DNA of 64,000 nucleotides. It comes from Desulforapulum autotrophicum. GTDB taxonomy: Bacteria; Desulfobacterota; Desulfobacteria; Desulfobacterales; Desulfolunaceae. Numbering within the stretch: the stretch's first letter is position 1; each line of letters opens with the position of its first letter. The notes beneath the pieces were generated by a model. It did no database searches. It was not told where the DNA came from and saw only the letters and a list, made by a program, of their open reading frames with translations. A program made the position numbers and the translations under genes. Of the stretch, positions 51,847-60,720 are shown piece after piece. Location of the stretch: contig DYJE01000010.1 of NCBI GenBank assembly GCA_020723285.1, positions 62,001-126,000 of the forward strand, written 5' to 3'.

Positions 51847-52926
51847 TCACGATTCAAGGAAGGGATAGTCCGTGTACCCTTCAGCCCCGCCTCCGTAAAA
51901 CGTCGCCTGGTCCGGTTCGTTCAGGGCCGCCCCCTTCCTGAACCGTACAACCAGATCGGGGTTGGCGAGGAAAAGCTTGCCGATGGAAACCAGATCCGCA
52001 CCGCCGTATTCAAAGGCCTTCAGTGAACGTTCAAGGTCATAGCCCCCATTGGCCATGTAAACGCCCTTGAACCGTCTTTTCAGTTCACGGTAATCGAGTT
52101 TCGCTTCGCCGGAAACAAAATCCCCCTCCACCACATGCAGGTACAACAGGCCGTAACCCGCGAGCATGTCGGCCACGGCATTGAAGGTGGTCTGGGGATC
52201 GCTGTCCCTGATGTCGTTGAAGGTGTTTTCCGGAGACAGTCGCACCCCGGTTTTTTCCGGTCCGATGGCCGTGATCACCGCTTCGGTCACCTCCTTGAGC
52301 AGCCGGAGCCTGTTTTCAAGGGAACCGCCGTAACGGTCGGTCCTTTTGTTGCTGCCGTCCCTCAGAAACTGGTCGATAAGGTAGCCGTTGGCGGCATGAA
52401 TTTCCACACCGTCGAAACCGGCGTCCATGGCATTTTTCGCGGCTCGGACATAATCTTCGACGATTGCCGGGATTTCTTCGGTTTCAAGGGCTCTGGGTGT
52501 TTCAAAGGGTTGCGGACCGGTCATGGTAAAAGCCTCCCCGTCAGGACGGATGGCCGACGGAGCCACCGGTGTCGCGTTTCCCGGCAGCAGCGAGGGGTGG
52601 GAAATCCGGCCCACATGCCAGAGCTGAATAAACACAAGTCCGCCCTTTGCGTGAACGGCGTCGGTCACAGCCCGCCAGCCTTTCACCTGTTCCGGCGAAT
52701 GGATGCCCGGCGTCCCCGGATACCCCACGGCCATGGGGGAGATCTGGCTGGCCTCGGTAATGATCAGCCCCGCACCCGAGCGCTGTTTGTAGTATTCCAC
52801 GTTCAAAGGCTGGGGGACGTTTCCGGCCCCGGCCCTGTTCCGGGTCAAGGGGGCCATGACAAAACGGTTGTTCAAGGTATATGGACCGATTTTGGCAGGT
52901 GAAAAAGCGTCGATGGTGGTATTCAT
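51847..52926 (-). CDS. Old Yellow Enzyme-family flavin oxidoreductase / alkene reductase
   Basis: About 359 residues from ATG 52926, nine bases after GGAGG. OYE features: LNNRFVMAPLTRNRAG, GAGLIITEASQISPMAVGYPGTPGIHSPEQ, FIQLWHVGRISHPSLLPG (substrate His-Asn/His region), DGVEIHAANGYLIDQFLRDGSNKRTDRYGGSLENRLRLL and RLSPENTFNDIRDSD, then the FMN phosphate-binding end VYMANGGYD and GADLVSIGKLFLANPDLV. FMN-dependent reductases of this group act on activated C=C bonds and nitro compounds (NemA/XenA-like). Closest subgroup is the N-ethylmaleimide-type. It appears monocistronic. Confidence 0.95.
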   Translation of the reverse strand: MNTTIDAFSPAKIGPYTLNNRFVMAPLTRNRAGAGNVPQPLNVEYYKQRSGAGLIITEASQISPMAVGYPGTPGIHSPEQVKGWRAVTDAVHAKGGLVFIQLWHVGRISHPSLLPGNATPVAPSAIRPDGEAFTMTGPQPFETPRALETEEIPAIVEDYVRAAKNAMDAGFDGVEIHAANGYLIDQFLRDGSNKRTDRYGGSLENRLRLLKEVTEAVITAIGPEKTGVRLSPENTFNDIRDSDPQTTFNAVADMLAGYGLLYLHVVEGDFVSGEAKLDYRELKRRFKGVYMANGGYDLERSLKAFEYGGADLVSIGKLFLANPDLVVRFRKGAALNEPDQATFYGGGAEGYTDYPFLES

Positions 52927-53190
52927 AAGTATCATCCTCCGTATGAAGATTCAGATTCGTTGTTCAATAAGGAAAGCAAGGCGGACCAACTGTTAAAACG
53001 CCTTGTTTTTAAACAATATAGGTCCGAATGGGCAAATGGCAATTCCTTTTTGAATCCCCTGTCCGGTCATTTGGGGCCCAGCCCTTTTGCTTGCAAAGCA
53101 GGGAGAACTTACGATAGATTGTCACACAATCCGGGCAGCCCCCTCATGTCGATGGGGCCGGTTTTTTCATTTTCACCAGGAGCATCAGGC

Positions 53191-54774
53191 ATGGGCAGAC
53201 CACCAGGGGCATGGAACACGGAAGACCTCATGGATTTCGAGTACTTTCTGTACCATGACGCTCAAACCCCTGAACCGGAACAGGCCAGGGAGCTGTACAT
53301 CACAGCCATACAGCCCGCTCTGGACCGCAGGCCTGTCAGGCCCCATGACCGCCGGTCCATTTTCAGGCTTTGGCTCGATGAAAAACGAAAAAGGGTCTCG
53401 TCTCCGGGTGGCCCGATTCTTCCCGGTGCCGTCTTCCGTCAGACCTTTGGATTCGCAGCCCTTATCCTTTCCATCGCCGGTTTTGCATCGGGTTCGGGGC
53501 TTTCTGCCTCGTTTCTGACCTACCATGGGAAAGAGCCGTTAAACGTGGCGACCTTTCTTACGATTTTCGTTTTGTCCCAGATCTCCATACTCCTGTTCGG
53601 TTTATTGATTCTGACCGTGTCACATGTGTCCCGGAAAGGCGTTCCCTTTTCTCTGGTCCGGCTGGCGCTGTGGAATGTGTTGCGCCACCTCATGGGATTC
53701 ATTGTCAGAAAAACAGCCGGGCATCTTTCAAAGGATGATCTCAGCCGCATGGCATCCGCCTGGGGCATTCTGAAAGGCCGGAGCCGGTGTTACGGAAACG
53801 TTTTCCCCTGGCCTCTGTTCATTCTCACCCAGATGTTTGCCGTATGGTTCAATGCGGGTGTCATCGCCGCCACAGTCCTGCGCGTGCTTGGAACGGACTT
53901 GGCTTTCGGCTGGCAGTCCACCCTACGGACCGGATCCGAAGCTGTTTACAATCTGGTCCGTTTCATCTCCATTCCCTGGTCTTTCGTGGTAAACGAACCC
54001 CTTGCCCATCCCACTCTCACCCAGATCGAAGGAACCCGGATGATCCTGAAAGACGGCATCGCCCGGCTGGCCACGGCGGATCTGGTGTCCTGGTGGCCGT
54101 TCCTCTGCTTCTGCGTGATATTTTACGGACTTGTTCCCCGTGTCGCACTTCTTGTTTCGGCCTATGTCATGCAGGTCCGGAGCCTGAAAAGCATCCGTTT
54201 TGAAAACATGGCCTGCGACACGCTGCTGATGAACCTCACCCAGCCAATTCTGGACACACGCGGGGAAACCGGTAATGATGTCAGTCCCACAAAGGCCGAT
54301 TCCTCACCGCCTTCCATGGGTAAACGCGGCAATGACACCCTCGCCACCCCGTTTCTCGCCGTCATTCCCCAGGATATCGCTTCAGACTGCCCCGATGACG
54401 AACTGAATCTGCGCCTTGAAACCCTGTTCGGCTCAGGTTTTTCAAAGCGGCTTCATGTGGCTGTTTCCTCCTTTGCGGATGAGATCCAGCTTAAGAAGGC
54501 CCTCGGTTCGTCCGACTTCGACCGGACCGTCTGTCTTATGGAAGCCTGGCAGCCCCCCATCATGGAAACCATGGATTTTTTCCGGACACTGAGGCGTACA
54601 GGGGGAAACAACCTCAGGATACACGTCCTCCTTGTGGGAAAACCCAAGACGACCACGATTTTCACACGCCCCACCGACGATGACGCCCGGATATGGGTTC
54701 AAAAACTGAACAGTCTCTCCGATCCCAATATCCGGCCGACGATCATGACAGAATCTGAGGAGATCCAAAGATGA
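53191..54774 (+). CDS. DUF2868 integral membrane protein
   Basis: About 527 residues from ATG 53191, with CAGGAG eight bases upstream; an open extension back to 52960 looks non-coding. It has four to six hydrophobic segments (about 95-117, 125-147, 213-235, 305-330), a leader with LMDFEYFLYHDAQTPE that is typical of DUF2868, and a cytoplasmic C-terminal region (about 405-527). Its stop overlaps the start of the DUF3482 GTPase gene (ATGA), and this pair (DUF2868 with DUF3482) is a recurrent arrangement, often thought to form a membrane-GTPase complex of unknown function. Confidence 0.85.
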   Translation: MGRPPGAWNTEDLMDFEYFLYHDAQTPEPEQARELYITAIQPALDRRPVRPHDRRSIFRLWLDEKRKRVSSPGGPILPGAVFRQTFGFAALILSIAGFASGSGLSASFLTYHGKEPLNVATFLTIFVLSQISILLFGLLILTVSHVSRKGVPFSLVRLALWNVLRHLMGFIVRKTAGHLSKDDLSRMASAWGILKGRSRCYGNVFPWPLFILTQMFAVWFNAGVIAATVLRVLGTDLAFGWQSTLRTGSEAVYNLVRFISIPWSFVVNEPLAHPTLTQIEGTRMILKDGIARLATADLVSWWPFLCFCVIFYGLVPRVALLVSAYVMQVRSLKSIRFENMACDTLLMNLTQPILDTRGETGNDVSPTKADSSPPSMGKRGNDTLATPFLAVIPQDIASDCPDDELNLRLETLFGSGFSKRLHVAVSSFADEIQLKKALGSSDFDRTVCLMEAWQPPIMETMDFFRTLRRTGGNNLRIHVLLVGKPKTTTIFTRPTDDDARIWVQKLNSLSDPNIRPTIMTESEEIQR

Positions 54775-56213
54775 GCGTTTCTTTCACTTCCATTCCCGAA
54801 TATGCAGTTCTGGGCCATCCCAACGAAGGCAAATCCTCCCTCGTGTCCACGCTCAGTGAAGACGACAGCGTCAGGATCAGCCCATGGCCCGGCGAGACCA
54901 CGGAGTGCCGGGCTTTTCCAGTGAAAATTGACGGTCTTGAAATCCTCAGGTTCATCGACACCCCCGGTTTTCAGACCCCGCAGAAAACCCTGGCCTGGTT
55001 TGAAAATCATCCGGGTCAGGGTCTTGATAAAGTCAAAGCGTTCATTTCCGAAAACAGGGGCTTAGCCGATTTCAAAGACGAATGTGAACTGATGGCACCT
55101 CTGGCCAGGGGGGCGGGCATCATTTTTGTCGTGGACGGCTCACGCCCCATTCGATCCAGTGACCGGGCTGAAATGGCCATCCTTGAGCAGACCGGACTAC
55201 CGAGAATGGCGGTGATCAACAACAAAGTGCAAGAACCCGATTTCTCAACCGACTGGATCGCGGAACTGAAGCAGCACGTCCATCATGTGACGGTTTTCAA
55301 TACACACACCGCCAGTTTCAAAGCACGAATCGCACTTCTTTCGGAGCTCAAAACCATCGACAGATTGAACGAAAAAGCCCTTTCAGAAGTCATTCGGGCT
55401 TTTGAACAGGACTGGACGCGGCGGAACACGCTGACGGCGGAACGCATCATAGACCTTCTGGACCGGGCCATGAACCATACTGTAAAATCAAAGACCGACG
55501 ATTCAACCCGGAAGGATTATGAAAAAAAACACCTCAAAGACCGCTGGACCTCGGATATCAGGTCCATGGAGCACGAAACCCACGAGGCCATCCGGGCCCT
55601 TTACAGACACAACATCTTCAATCTCGATCTTCCGGCTCACAGCCATGCGGCGACGGACCTTTTCGACCGGGAAACCTGGAAAGTCCTGGGGCTTTCCCGT
55701 GGCGAGCTGGTCGCGTCGGCCGCTGTCGCAGGTGCGGCATCGGCCGTCACGGTGGATCTGGCCTTCGCAGGCCACTCCCTGGGATTGTTCGCTCTGCTGG
55801 GAGGAGCGGCTGGGGCCTGTTCCGCCCTTATGGGGGCGAACAGAATCGGCAGGACGAAGGTCCTTGGCCGACGGCTCGGTGCATACACATTGAAAGTTGG
55901 ACCCGTGCGAAACCTTCAGTTCATGATGGTTCTCCTTGACCGGGCCCTGATTTTCCACAGCCACATCATCAACTGGACCCACGGCCGTCGAGATGGCGAA
56001 TGCCAAAAATCTGTTCCGGAACATGAAACAGCCTCAATCGGTCTTGTGTCGTCTCTCGACCCTTCTCAGACCCGGACATTCGCCGCATTCTGCGCATCGC
56101 TTTCGCAAAAAGACGATGAGTCACGAATCAGTGCCCGAAAAAACGCCCTTGCAGCCCTTGGGAGCATTCTTCAATCCCTCGGGGAAAAAGACGGGAAACA
56201 GTCCGGTTTTTGA
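54771..56213 (+). CDS. P-loop GTPase with DUF3482 domain
   Basis: Protein of 480 residues. An Era/TrmE-like GTPase domain (about 1-185): G1 GHPNEGKSSLVSTL, G3 FIDTPGFQTP, and G4-like INNKVQEPD rather than NKxD, so nucleotide specificity is uncertain. The rest (about 190-480) is the DUF3482 region, with a helical part and two hydrophobic stretches (LVASAAVAGAASAVTVDLAFAG; LGLFALLGGAAGACSALMG) that could insert in the membrane. It is translationally coupled with the DUF2868 membrane protein. It is probably the regulatory switch of that pair; the role is unknown. Confidence 0.88.
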   Translation: MSVSFTSIPEYAVLGHPNEGKSSLVSTLSEDDSVRISPWPGETTECRAFPVKIDGLEILRFIDTPGFQTPQKTLAWFENHPGQGLDKVKAFISENRGLADFKDECELMAPLARGAGIIFVVDGSRPIRSSDRAEMAILEQTGLPRMAVINNKVQEPDFSTDWIAELKQHVHHVTVFNTHTASFKARIALLSELKTIDRLNEKALSEVIRAFEQDWTRRNTLTAERIIDLLDRAMNHTVKSKTDDSTRKDYEKKHLKDRWTSDIRSMEHETHEAIRALYRHNIFNLDLPAHSHAATDLFDRETWKVLGLSRGELVASAAVAGAASAVTVDLAFAGHSLGLFALLGGAAGACSALMGANRIGRTKVLGRRLGAYTLKVGPVRNLQFMMVLLDRALIFHSHIINWTHGRRDGECQKSVPEHETASIGLVSSLDPSQTRTFAAFCASLSQKDDESRISARKNALAALGSILQSLGEKDGKQSGF

Positions 56214-56368
56214 CTGGAAATCCTTCCGGAAATCGATTAGTATATCCCCATTCATCACCTTTATTAATCGCACAGCCCCTTTTTTAATAATTTTTCATAA
56301 CGTCCCGTGCTTGTGAAAACAGTTCCTTTCAACACAAACCCTGTAAACGGTGCTAAAAGGTTCACTTC

Positions 56369-57508
56369 ATGAAAGAGACGTATTTCGCCCCGCCGGAAAA
56401 AACAGATCGACGAAAATTCGGCAATCAGCTTGAAAGCCTGTCCAAAGATCCGTTGATGACCACCCTGCTCACCACCATGTCAGGACTTCTCGTGGTTCTC
56501 AACGAAGACCGCCAGATTGTGGCGATGAACAGTGCCTTTCTCCAAGCCATCGGCTACAAGGATCCCGAAGCCGCCATCGGGCTCCGTCTTGGCCAGAGCC
56601 TGAATTGCATCCACGGCCATGAAAAACCTGCGGGATGTGGAACCACCCTTCACTGCTCCACCTGCGGTGCCGTCATCGCCATGATGACAGCCATCCGTGA
56701 AGACCGAACCAACGAACAGATCTGCGCCCTCACCACCGAGCAGAACGGCATCATCAAAAACCTCTGCCTTATCGTCAAAGCCCAACCTCTGACCCTCGAC
56801 GGCAACCGCTGGATTCTCGTGTTCGTCCAGGACATCACCCAACAGCACTTCTGGATCAACCTTGAACGTATTTTTTTCCATGATATCCGCAACATTCTGG
56901 GTTCCTTGACGGCATCGACCGAGATGCTCAAACTTGAAACGCTTCAGAACAACAAAGTGGATGACCATCTGGTGGACATGATCATGAAAGCCACCCGGCG
57001 TCTCTCTGAAGAGATCAGCATCCAGAGTGTCCTGGCCCATGAAAAAAACACAGCGCATCTCTTCAAAAATGCCCAGACCACCATGGATGACATTCGTGGG
57101 GACCTCGATATTATTCTTTCTCGCCACCCTTTGCGAAAAACAAGAACCATAGAAGCATTCTGGCCAGACGAGCCCGTGACATTGAACACGGTGTCACTTC
57201 TCGTATCACGGGTTCTGGGGAATATGGCGGTCAATGCCATGGAAGCCGGTGAAGAAGGGGATTCCATCAGACTGTTCGTACATGTCAGCACCGAAACCGT
57301 CCGTTTCGATGTCTGGAACGCACAGGCCATTTCCCCGGAAAACCAGAAAAGAATCTTCCAGCTCCACTACAGCACCAAACCGGGCGGAGGCCGCGGTTTA
57401 GGCACATATTCCATGAAGCTTTTCGGCGAAAAATACCTTCATGGGTCCGTATCCTTCACATCGTCAAAGGAAGGAGGGACAACATTTTCGCTGACACTCC
57501 CCCGATAA
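56369..57508 (+). CDS. PAS histidine kinase with cysteine cluster
   Basis: Cytoplasmic kinase of 379 residues. A PAS domain (about 32-165, LLVVLNEDRQIVAMNSAFLQAIGYKD) contains the cysteine set CIHGHEKPAGCG and HCSTCGAV in its middle, spaced like a metal or redox site. The dimerisation helix has FFHDIRNILGSL (phospho-His about 173). The ATPase domain has NMAVNAMEAG (N box), then VWNAQAISPENQ in place of the usual DxGxG loop, and GGGRGLGTYSMKLFGE. The substituted G1 box means activity is uncertain. No response regulator is adjacent. Confidence 0.85.
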   Translation: MKETYFAPPEKTDRRKFGNQLESLSKDPLMTTLLTTMSGLLVVLNEDRQIVAMNSAFLQAIGYKDPEAAIGLRLGQSLNCIHGHEKPAGCGTTLHCSTCGAVIAMMTAIREDRTNEQICALTTEQNGIIKNLCLIVKAQPLTLDGNRWILVFVQDITQQHFWINLERIFFHDIRNILGSLTASTEMLKLETLQNNKVDDHLVDMIMKATRRLSEEISIQSVLAHEKNTAHLFKNAQTTMDDIRGDLDIILSRHPLRKTRTIEAFWPDEPVTLNTVSLLVSRVLGNMAVNAMEAGEEGDSIRLFVHVSTETVRFDVWNAQAISPENQKRIFQLHYSTKPGGGRGLGTYSMKLFGEKYLHGSVSFTSSKEGGTTFSLTLPR

Positions 57509-58077
57509 AAGTCACTACTGACAGGGCTTTTCGCTTTCATCGCATAAAAAAAACGCCTGTGATTCCCGGCTTAGAAAAAAAATGATTGTGCTTTATCTTT
57601 TTTTTGGTATAGTGATCACGTTTTGGTTGTTTTTTATCTGAAGTTCAAGTCATGAAATTCAAATCAATAAAGATCAACCGTGGTAAAAAAAGCCCTGATC
57701 GTTTGGGGCTAAAAACGTGACGGAGTGCATCCGTTTTCAGGAAAATTATTTTTGCACCAATTACATTCTTATTCAGACACCAGCAAAATCTTCAATTTAG
57801 CCTCAAAACTAAAAATCACATTATTTGTTTTTTATTTCAAAGCTAAGAGATTGCGATTTTATTATTAACTGCATGCGACAGGTCATCGACGCGACATGGT
57901 ACTATCAAACAATGTGTCATCAGAAAGAAACACCGTTCACGGTCGTTCCTTTTCCATTGTCAGGGACAGATCCCGGAATTTTTCCGGAACCTGCCCGAGG
58001 TAGATCACACGTTTTTTCGAGACACGCTTCAGAACTGGATCTATCAGGAATGAACATTGGAAAAGGAGAGCATCACA
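57509..58077. other. Long leader region of the cold-shock genes, about 570 bases
   Basis: AT-rich region without credible coding frames. It holds a candidate promoter at 57586-57613, two closely spaced hairpins (AGCCCTG...GGGGCT and ACGGA-GTGCA-TCCGT, about 57690-57735), and a further stem (CCGGAA-TTCCGG at 57973-57987) close to the ribosome-binding site. It resembles a long structured 5' leader. Confidence 0.5.
57586..57613 (+). promoter_or_regulatory. Candidate sigma-70 promoter
   Basis: TTGTGC at 57586-57591 and TATAGT at 57608-57613 with a 16-base spacer rich in T. A transcript from here would carry a leader of about 450 bases before the first cold-shock gene. Confidence 0.4.
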
Positions 58078-58278
58078 ATGGCAAAAGGCATCGTCAAATG
58101 GTTTAATGATCAGAAAGGTTTTGGTTTCATCGAACAGGAAAGCGGACCGGACGTATTCGTCCATCACTCAGGAATCAACACCGCAGGATTCAGATCCTTA
58201 GCTGAAGGAGAACGTGTTTCGTTTGACATTGAGCAGGGTCCCAAAGGTCCTGCGGCCGTTAACGTGACCAAACTGTAA
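58078..58278 (+). CDS. Cold-shock protein (CspA family), copy 1
   Basis: Small OB-fold RNA/DNA-binding protein of 66 residues with both RNP motifs, KGFGFIEQ (RNP1) and VFVHHSGI (RNP2). It starts [12 protein letters not shown] at ATG 58078, after AAGGAG; a longer in-frame reading from 58057 is unlikely. Csp proteins melt secondary structure in mRNA in the cold or stationary phase. Only 133 bases separate it from a second copy. Confidence 0.97.
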   Translation: MAKGIVKWFNDQKGFGFIEQESGPDVFVHHSGINTAGFRSLAEGERVSFDIEQGPKGPAAVNVTKL

Positions 58279-58411
58279 TCAGACCGGTTGAAAACGCGTC
58301 AGAAGGAGACGCCATGGTTTCGTTTTTCAGGAAAGACTTTCAAGCCAGTGTGGCAAGACCCTGAAGTGGAACTATTGAACGTGAAACATTATTTTAAAGG
58401 AGATTGTCATC

Positions 58412-58612
58412 ATGGCAGAAGGAATCGTCAAATGGTTTAATGATCAGAAAGGTTTTGGTTTCATTGAACAGGCCAACGGACCCGACGTCTTTGTCCATCA
58501 CTCAGGAATCAACTCCAGTGGTTTCAGAAGCCTGAACGAGGGAGACAGGGTCAAGTTCGACATTGAAAAAGGTGCCAAAGGCCCTGCAGCTGTCAATGTA
58601 ACGAAGATCTAA
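58412..58612 (+). CDS. Cold-shock protein (CspA family), copy 2
   Basis: A 66-residue cold-shock protein with RNP1 KGFGFIEQ and RNP2 VFVHHSGI. The first about 45 bases after codon 3 are almost identical in DNA to copy 1, so the pair is a recent tandem duplication; divergence is greater toward the C-terminus. AAAGGAG is in place before ATG 58412. It is followed by a strong terminator. Confidence 0.97.
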   Translation: MAEGIVKWFNDQKGFGFIEQANGPDVFVHHSGINSSGFRSLNEGDRVKFDIEKGAKGPAAVNVTKI

Positions 58613-58698
58613 GCCATCCCATCCTGAAAAACCATGGTTCTCAAGATTCTTAACGATCTTGGAAAACGTGTGGCGTTCAGACGCATTTAAGGATACGA

Positions 58699-58728
58699 AG
58701 CCCCATGGATTTCCATGGGGCTTTTTTT
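58699..58728 (+). terminator. Intrinsic terminator
   Basis: GCCCCATGG pairs with CCATGGGGC over a short ATTT loop, followed by a run of seven T. It closes the cold-shock transcript. Confidence 0.9.
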
Positions 58729-58763
58729 ATCACCTTTCCTGCCGATTCATCGAGGAGGTCATC

Positions 58764-59375
58764 ATGATTGTCAATCGGGAAGCCGCCATGGACACCGACC
58801 TTGAATCCTGCGTTCAATTTCACGGCCACCTTTGTCCGGGAGTTGTCTACGGTTATCGGGTCGCGAAAGAAGCCATCAGACGACTTGAAATCGACCGCAG
58901 CGCCGATGAGGAAGTCGTCGCCGTCTGCGAAAACGATTCCTGTGCCGTGGATGGTCTCCAGGTTCTTCTGGGGACAAGCGCTGGAAAAGGCAACCTCATC
59001 GTCAAGGACTATGGAAAAAACGTATACACCGTTTTTTCAAGAAAAACAGGGAAAGCTATCCGCTTTTCAAGGACCCGTGCCTACACCTACAAGGGTCCGC
59101 ATCCGGATGAATTCGCAGCTCTGGAAAAAGCCGTATCTGATAAAACAGCGACCCCAGAGCAGTTGAAACGGCAAAAATACATCAAGGCCATGGACCTTGC
59201 AACACAGCCCATCGACGATATTTTCACCATTCAGGAAACACCCTGGGTCGAGATCCCTTTCGCTCCTCTTGCGCCGTCCGTACCATGCGCAATCTGCGGT
59301 GAAATGACCATGGCGACTAAAATGGTCAGGGAAACATCCGCCTGTATTCCTTGCTCAGAGAAGATGACGTCGTAA
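58764..59375 (+). CDS. FmdE-family protein (formylmethanofuran dehydrogenase subunit E-like)
   Basis: About 203 residues from ATG 58764, behind GAGGAGG (58752-58758). The N-terminal signature is FHGHLCPGVVYGYR, the HxHxCPG metal site of FmdE, followed by ENDSCAVDGLQVLLGTSAGKGNL. The C-terminus has a zinc-ribbon-like CAICGEMTMATKMV ... ACIPC. FmdE-like proteins are stand-alone in sulfate reducers, often near molybdenum or tungsten formate/formylmethanofuran enzymes, but none of those genes is here. Role unknown. It faces the FliL-like lipoprotein gene tail to tail. Confidence 0.93.
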   Translation: MIVNREAAMDTDLESCVQFHGHLCPGVVYGYRVAKEAIRRLEIDRSADEEVVAVCENDSCAVDGLQVLLGTSAGKGNLIVKDYGKNVYTVFSRKTGKAIRFSRTRAYTYKGPHPDEFAALEKAVSDKTATPEQLKRQKYIKAMDLATQPIDDIFTIQETPWVEIPFAPLAPSVPCAICGEMTMATKMVRETSACIPCSEKMTS

Positions 59376-59392
59376 AGTCTCCAACCGACCCG

Positions 59393-60436
59393 TCAATGAG
59401 ATCCATGTTCCGGCTCTTTTGCGGGTTCATGGGTTTGTCCATGAGCATCCTTGCCATGATCCGGCTCCGAAACCGTCTTTTCTCCCTCTCCGGCTCCTTC
59501 CTTTTCACCATGACCGGCATCTTCAGGATTTTCAGTTTCTTTGCCGTGACCGCCGCCATGGCCTCCGCCCTCTTCTGCCGGCTTTTCCTCAGCCTCAGCC
59601 TCAGCCTCAGCCCCCGGTTCATCCTTTTTGAAATCCATGGCACTTTGAAATTTCGTCGTCACCAGAACCTTACTCACCCCCACATCCATGAGCTTCCCCT
59701 TGAAATACGGCTTGAGCACCTCTTTGTACTGATCCACCGCCACCTTCACGCGATCCAGGCTTTTGACATCCTTATAGTGTAATGACCCGAAATACATCTG
59801 GGTCACATCGAATATTCTGGGATGGACGTGATACGATTCCTTGCCGTTTTCCGCACTGACCAAATGGGTGACGTAGTCAAGACCATCGCCGTTTTTCAAT
59901 ATCAGGTCAATCTTGATGCAAAAAAACCGGAAGGGCTCGGTCTCCTTATCCCGTTTGAGATTGATCACCTGGGGACCCAGAGGCAGGGTGACCACCCCCG
60001 CCACAACGGGTTTTTCCTCTTCCGAATATTTGCCCTGCTTTTTCCATTTTTCCACATCACCATTGGAACGTTTGAGCACAAGTTCCTTGAGCGAGATGTC
60101 AACCAGCTCAAACTCCACAGGCCTTTCCTTTTTCCACGGAGTATCTTCGACGGTTTCTGAAGGGATGATGACCAGAAACTTTTTTTTACCTTCGAGCTGA
60201 TCAATGCGCCACTGCCCTTCAACCTTCCCCTCATCCTTTGCCCCCGCCTGGGACGTGTCATTGATTTTAAGGAGAATCCAGCCGTGGTTCTGCCTGAATG
60301 TATAAATGGTGTCGCCCCCGTCTATGCGCCATGGGCCGACAATAAGGTCTTCAGGATTTTTTTTGCTGCATGAGGCGGTGACAAGCATCGCCATCATGAA
60401 AACAGCGCAGAAATATTTTAAGGAGTGGGCGTTCAT
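59393..60436 (-). CDS. Lipoprotein with FliL-like domain and His/Glu-rich tail
   Basis: About 347 residues from ATG 60436, preceded by GGAG. Lipobox LVTASC (Cys about residue 23). Residues about 30-125 are a beta-rich, lipocalin-like domain (LIVGPWRIDGGDTIYTFRQNHGW). Residues about 150-255 look FliL-like: VVTLPLGPQVINLKR, PFRFFCIKIDLILK, HPRIFDVTQMYFGSLHYKDVKSLD and GKLMDVGVSKVLVTTKF. The last about 90 residues are disordered, with (AE)n and repeated Gly-His and Glu-rich pieces ending in HGSH, a likely metal-binding tail. FliL normally supports flagellar stators from the inner membrane; a lipidated form without flagellar genes nearby is unusual. The FliL link is by eye. Confidence 0.75.
   Translation of the reverse strand: MNAHSLKYFCAVFMMAMLVTASCSKKNPEDLIVGPWRIDGGDTIYTFRQNHGWILLKINDTSQAGAKDEGKVEGQWRIDQLEGKKKFLVIIPSETVEDTPWKKERPVEFELVDISLKELVLKRSNGDVEKWKKQGKYSEEEKPVVAGVVTLPLGPQVINLKRDKETEPFRFFCIKIDLILKNGDGLDYVTHLVSAENGKESYHVHPRIFDVTQMYFGSLHYKDVKSLDRVKVAVDQYKEVLKPYFKGKLMDVGVSKVLVTTKFQSAMDFKKDEPGAEAEAEAEEKPAEEGGGHGGGHGKETENPEDAGHGEKEGAGEGEKTVSEPDHGKDAHGQTHEPAKEPEHGSH
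59587..59610 (-). repeat. Hexanucleotide tandem repeat (CCTCAG, four copies)
   Basis: Four perfect copies of CCTCAG encode Ala-Glu dipeptides in the disordered tail of the lipoprotein. Slippage would add or remove two residues without frameshift. Confidence 0.9.
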
Positions 60437-60720
60437 GGTGACTCCGGAAATCAGATATGACGGGTTTACAATAGTTTTACGCTCCGGTCCCTGCAAGCCT
60501 GGGGCCGTGCATATCTCAGAAATGATTTGTTTAAAGATACACCATATCCTCTTTAAAGGAAAGACAGGATTCACGGGTTTAAACCCTTGTGCTTGACAGC
60601 ATCGGGCCTTTCTGCATAGGGTATCCTTGTTTTTGGCCCAGAATCATAACATCCCACATAACTCCATAAATGAAGCCTGAGCCCGGCGACGTTCACTGTT
60701 CGCGGGTGCAAGGAAAAAAA

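Noticed and set aside
58379-58396. parS half-site (ACGTGAAACA)
   Set aside because: The left arm does not match; probably chance in an AT-rich spacer.
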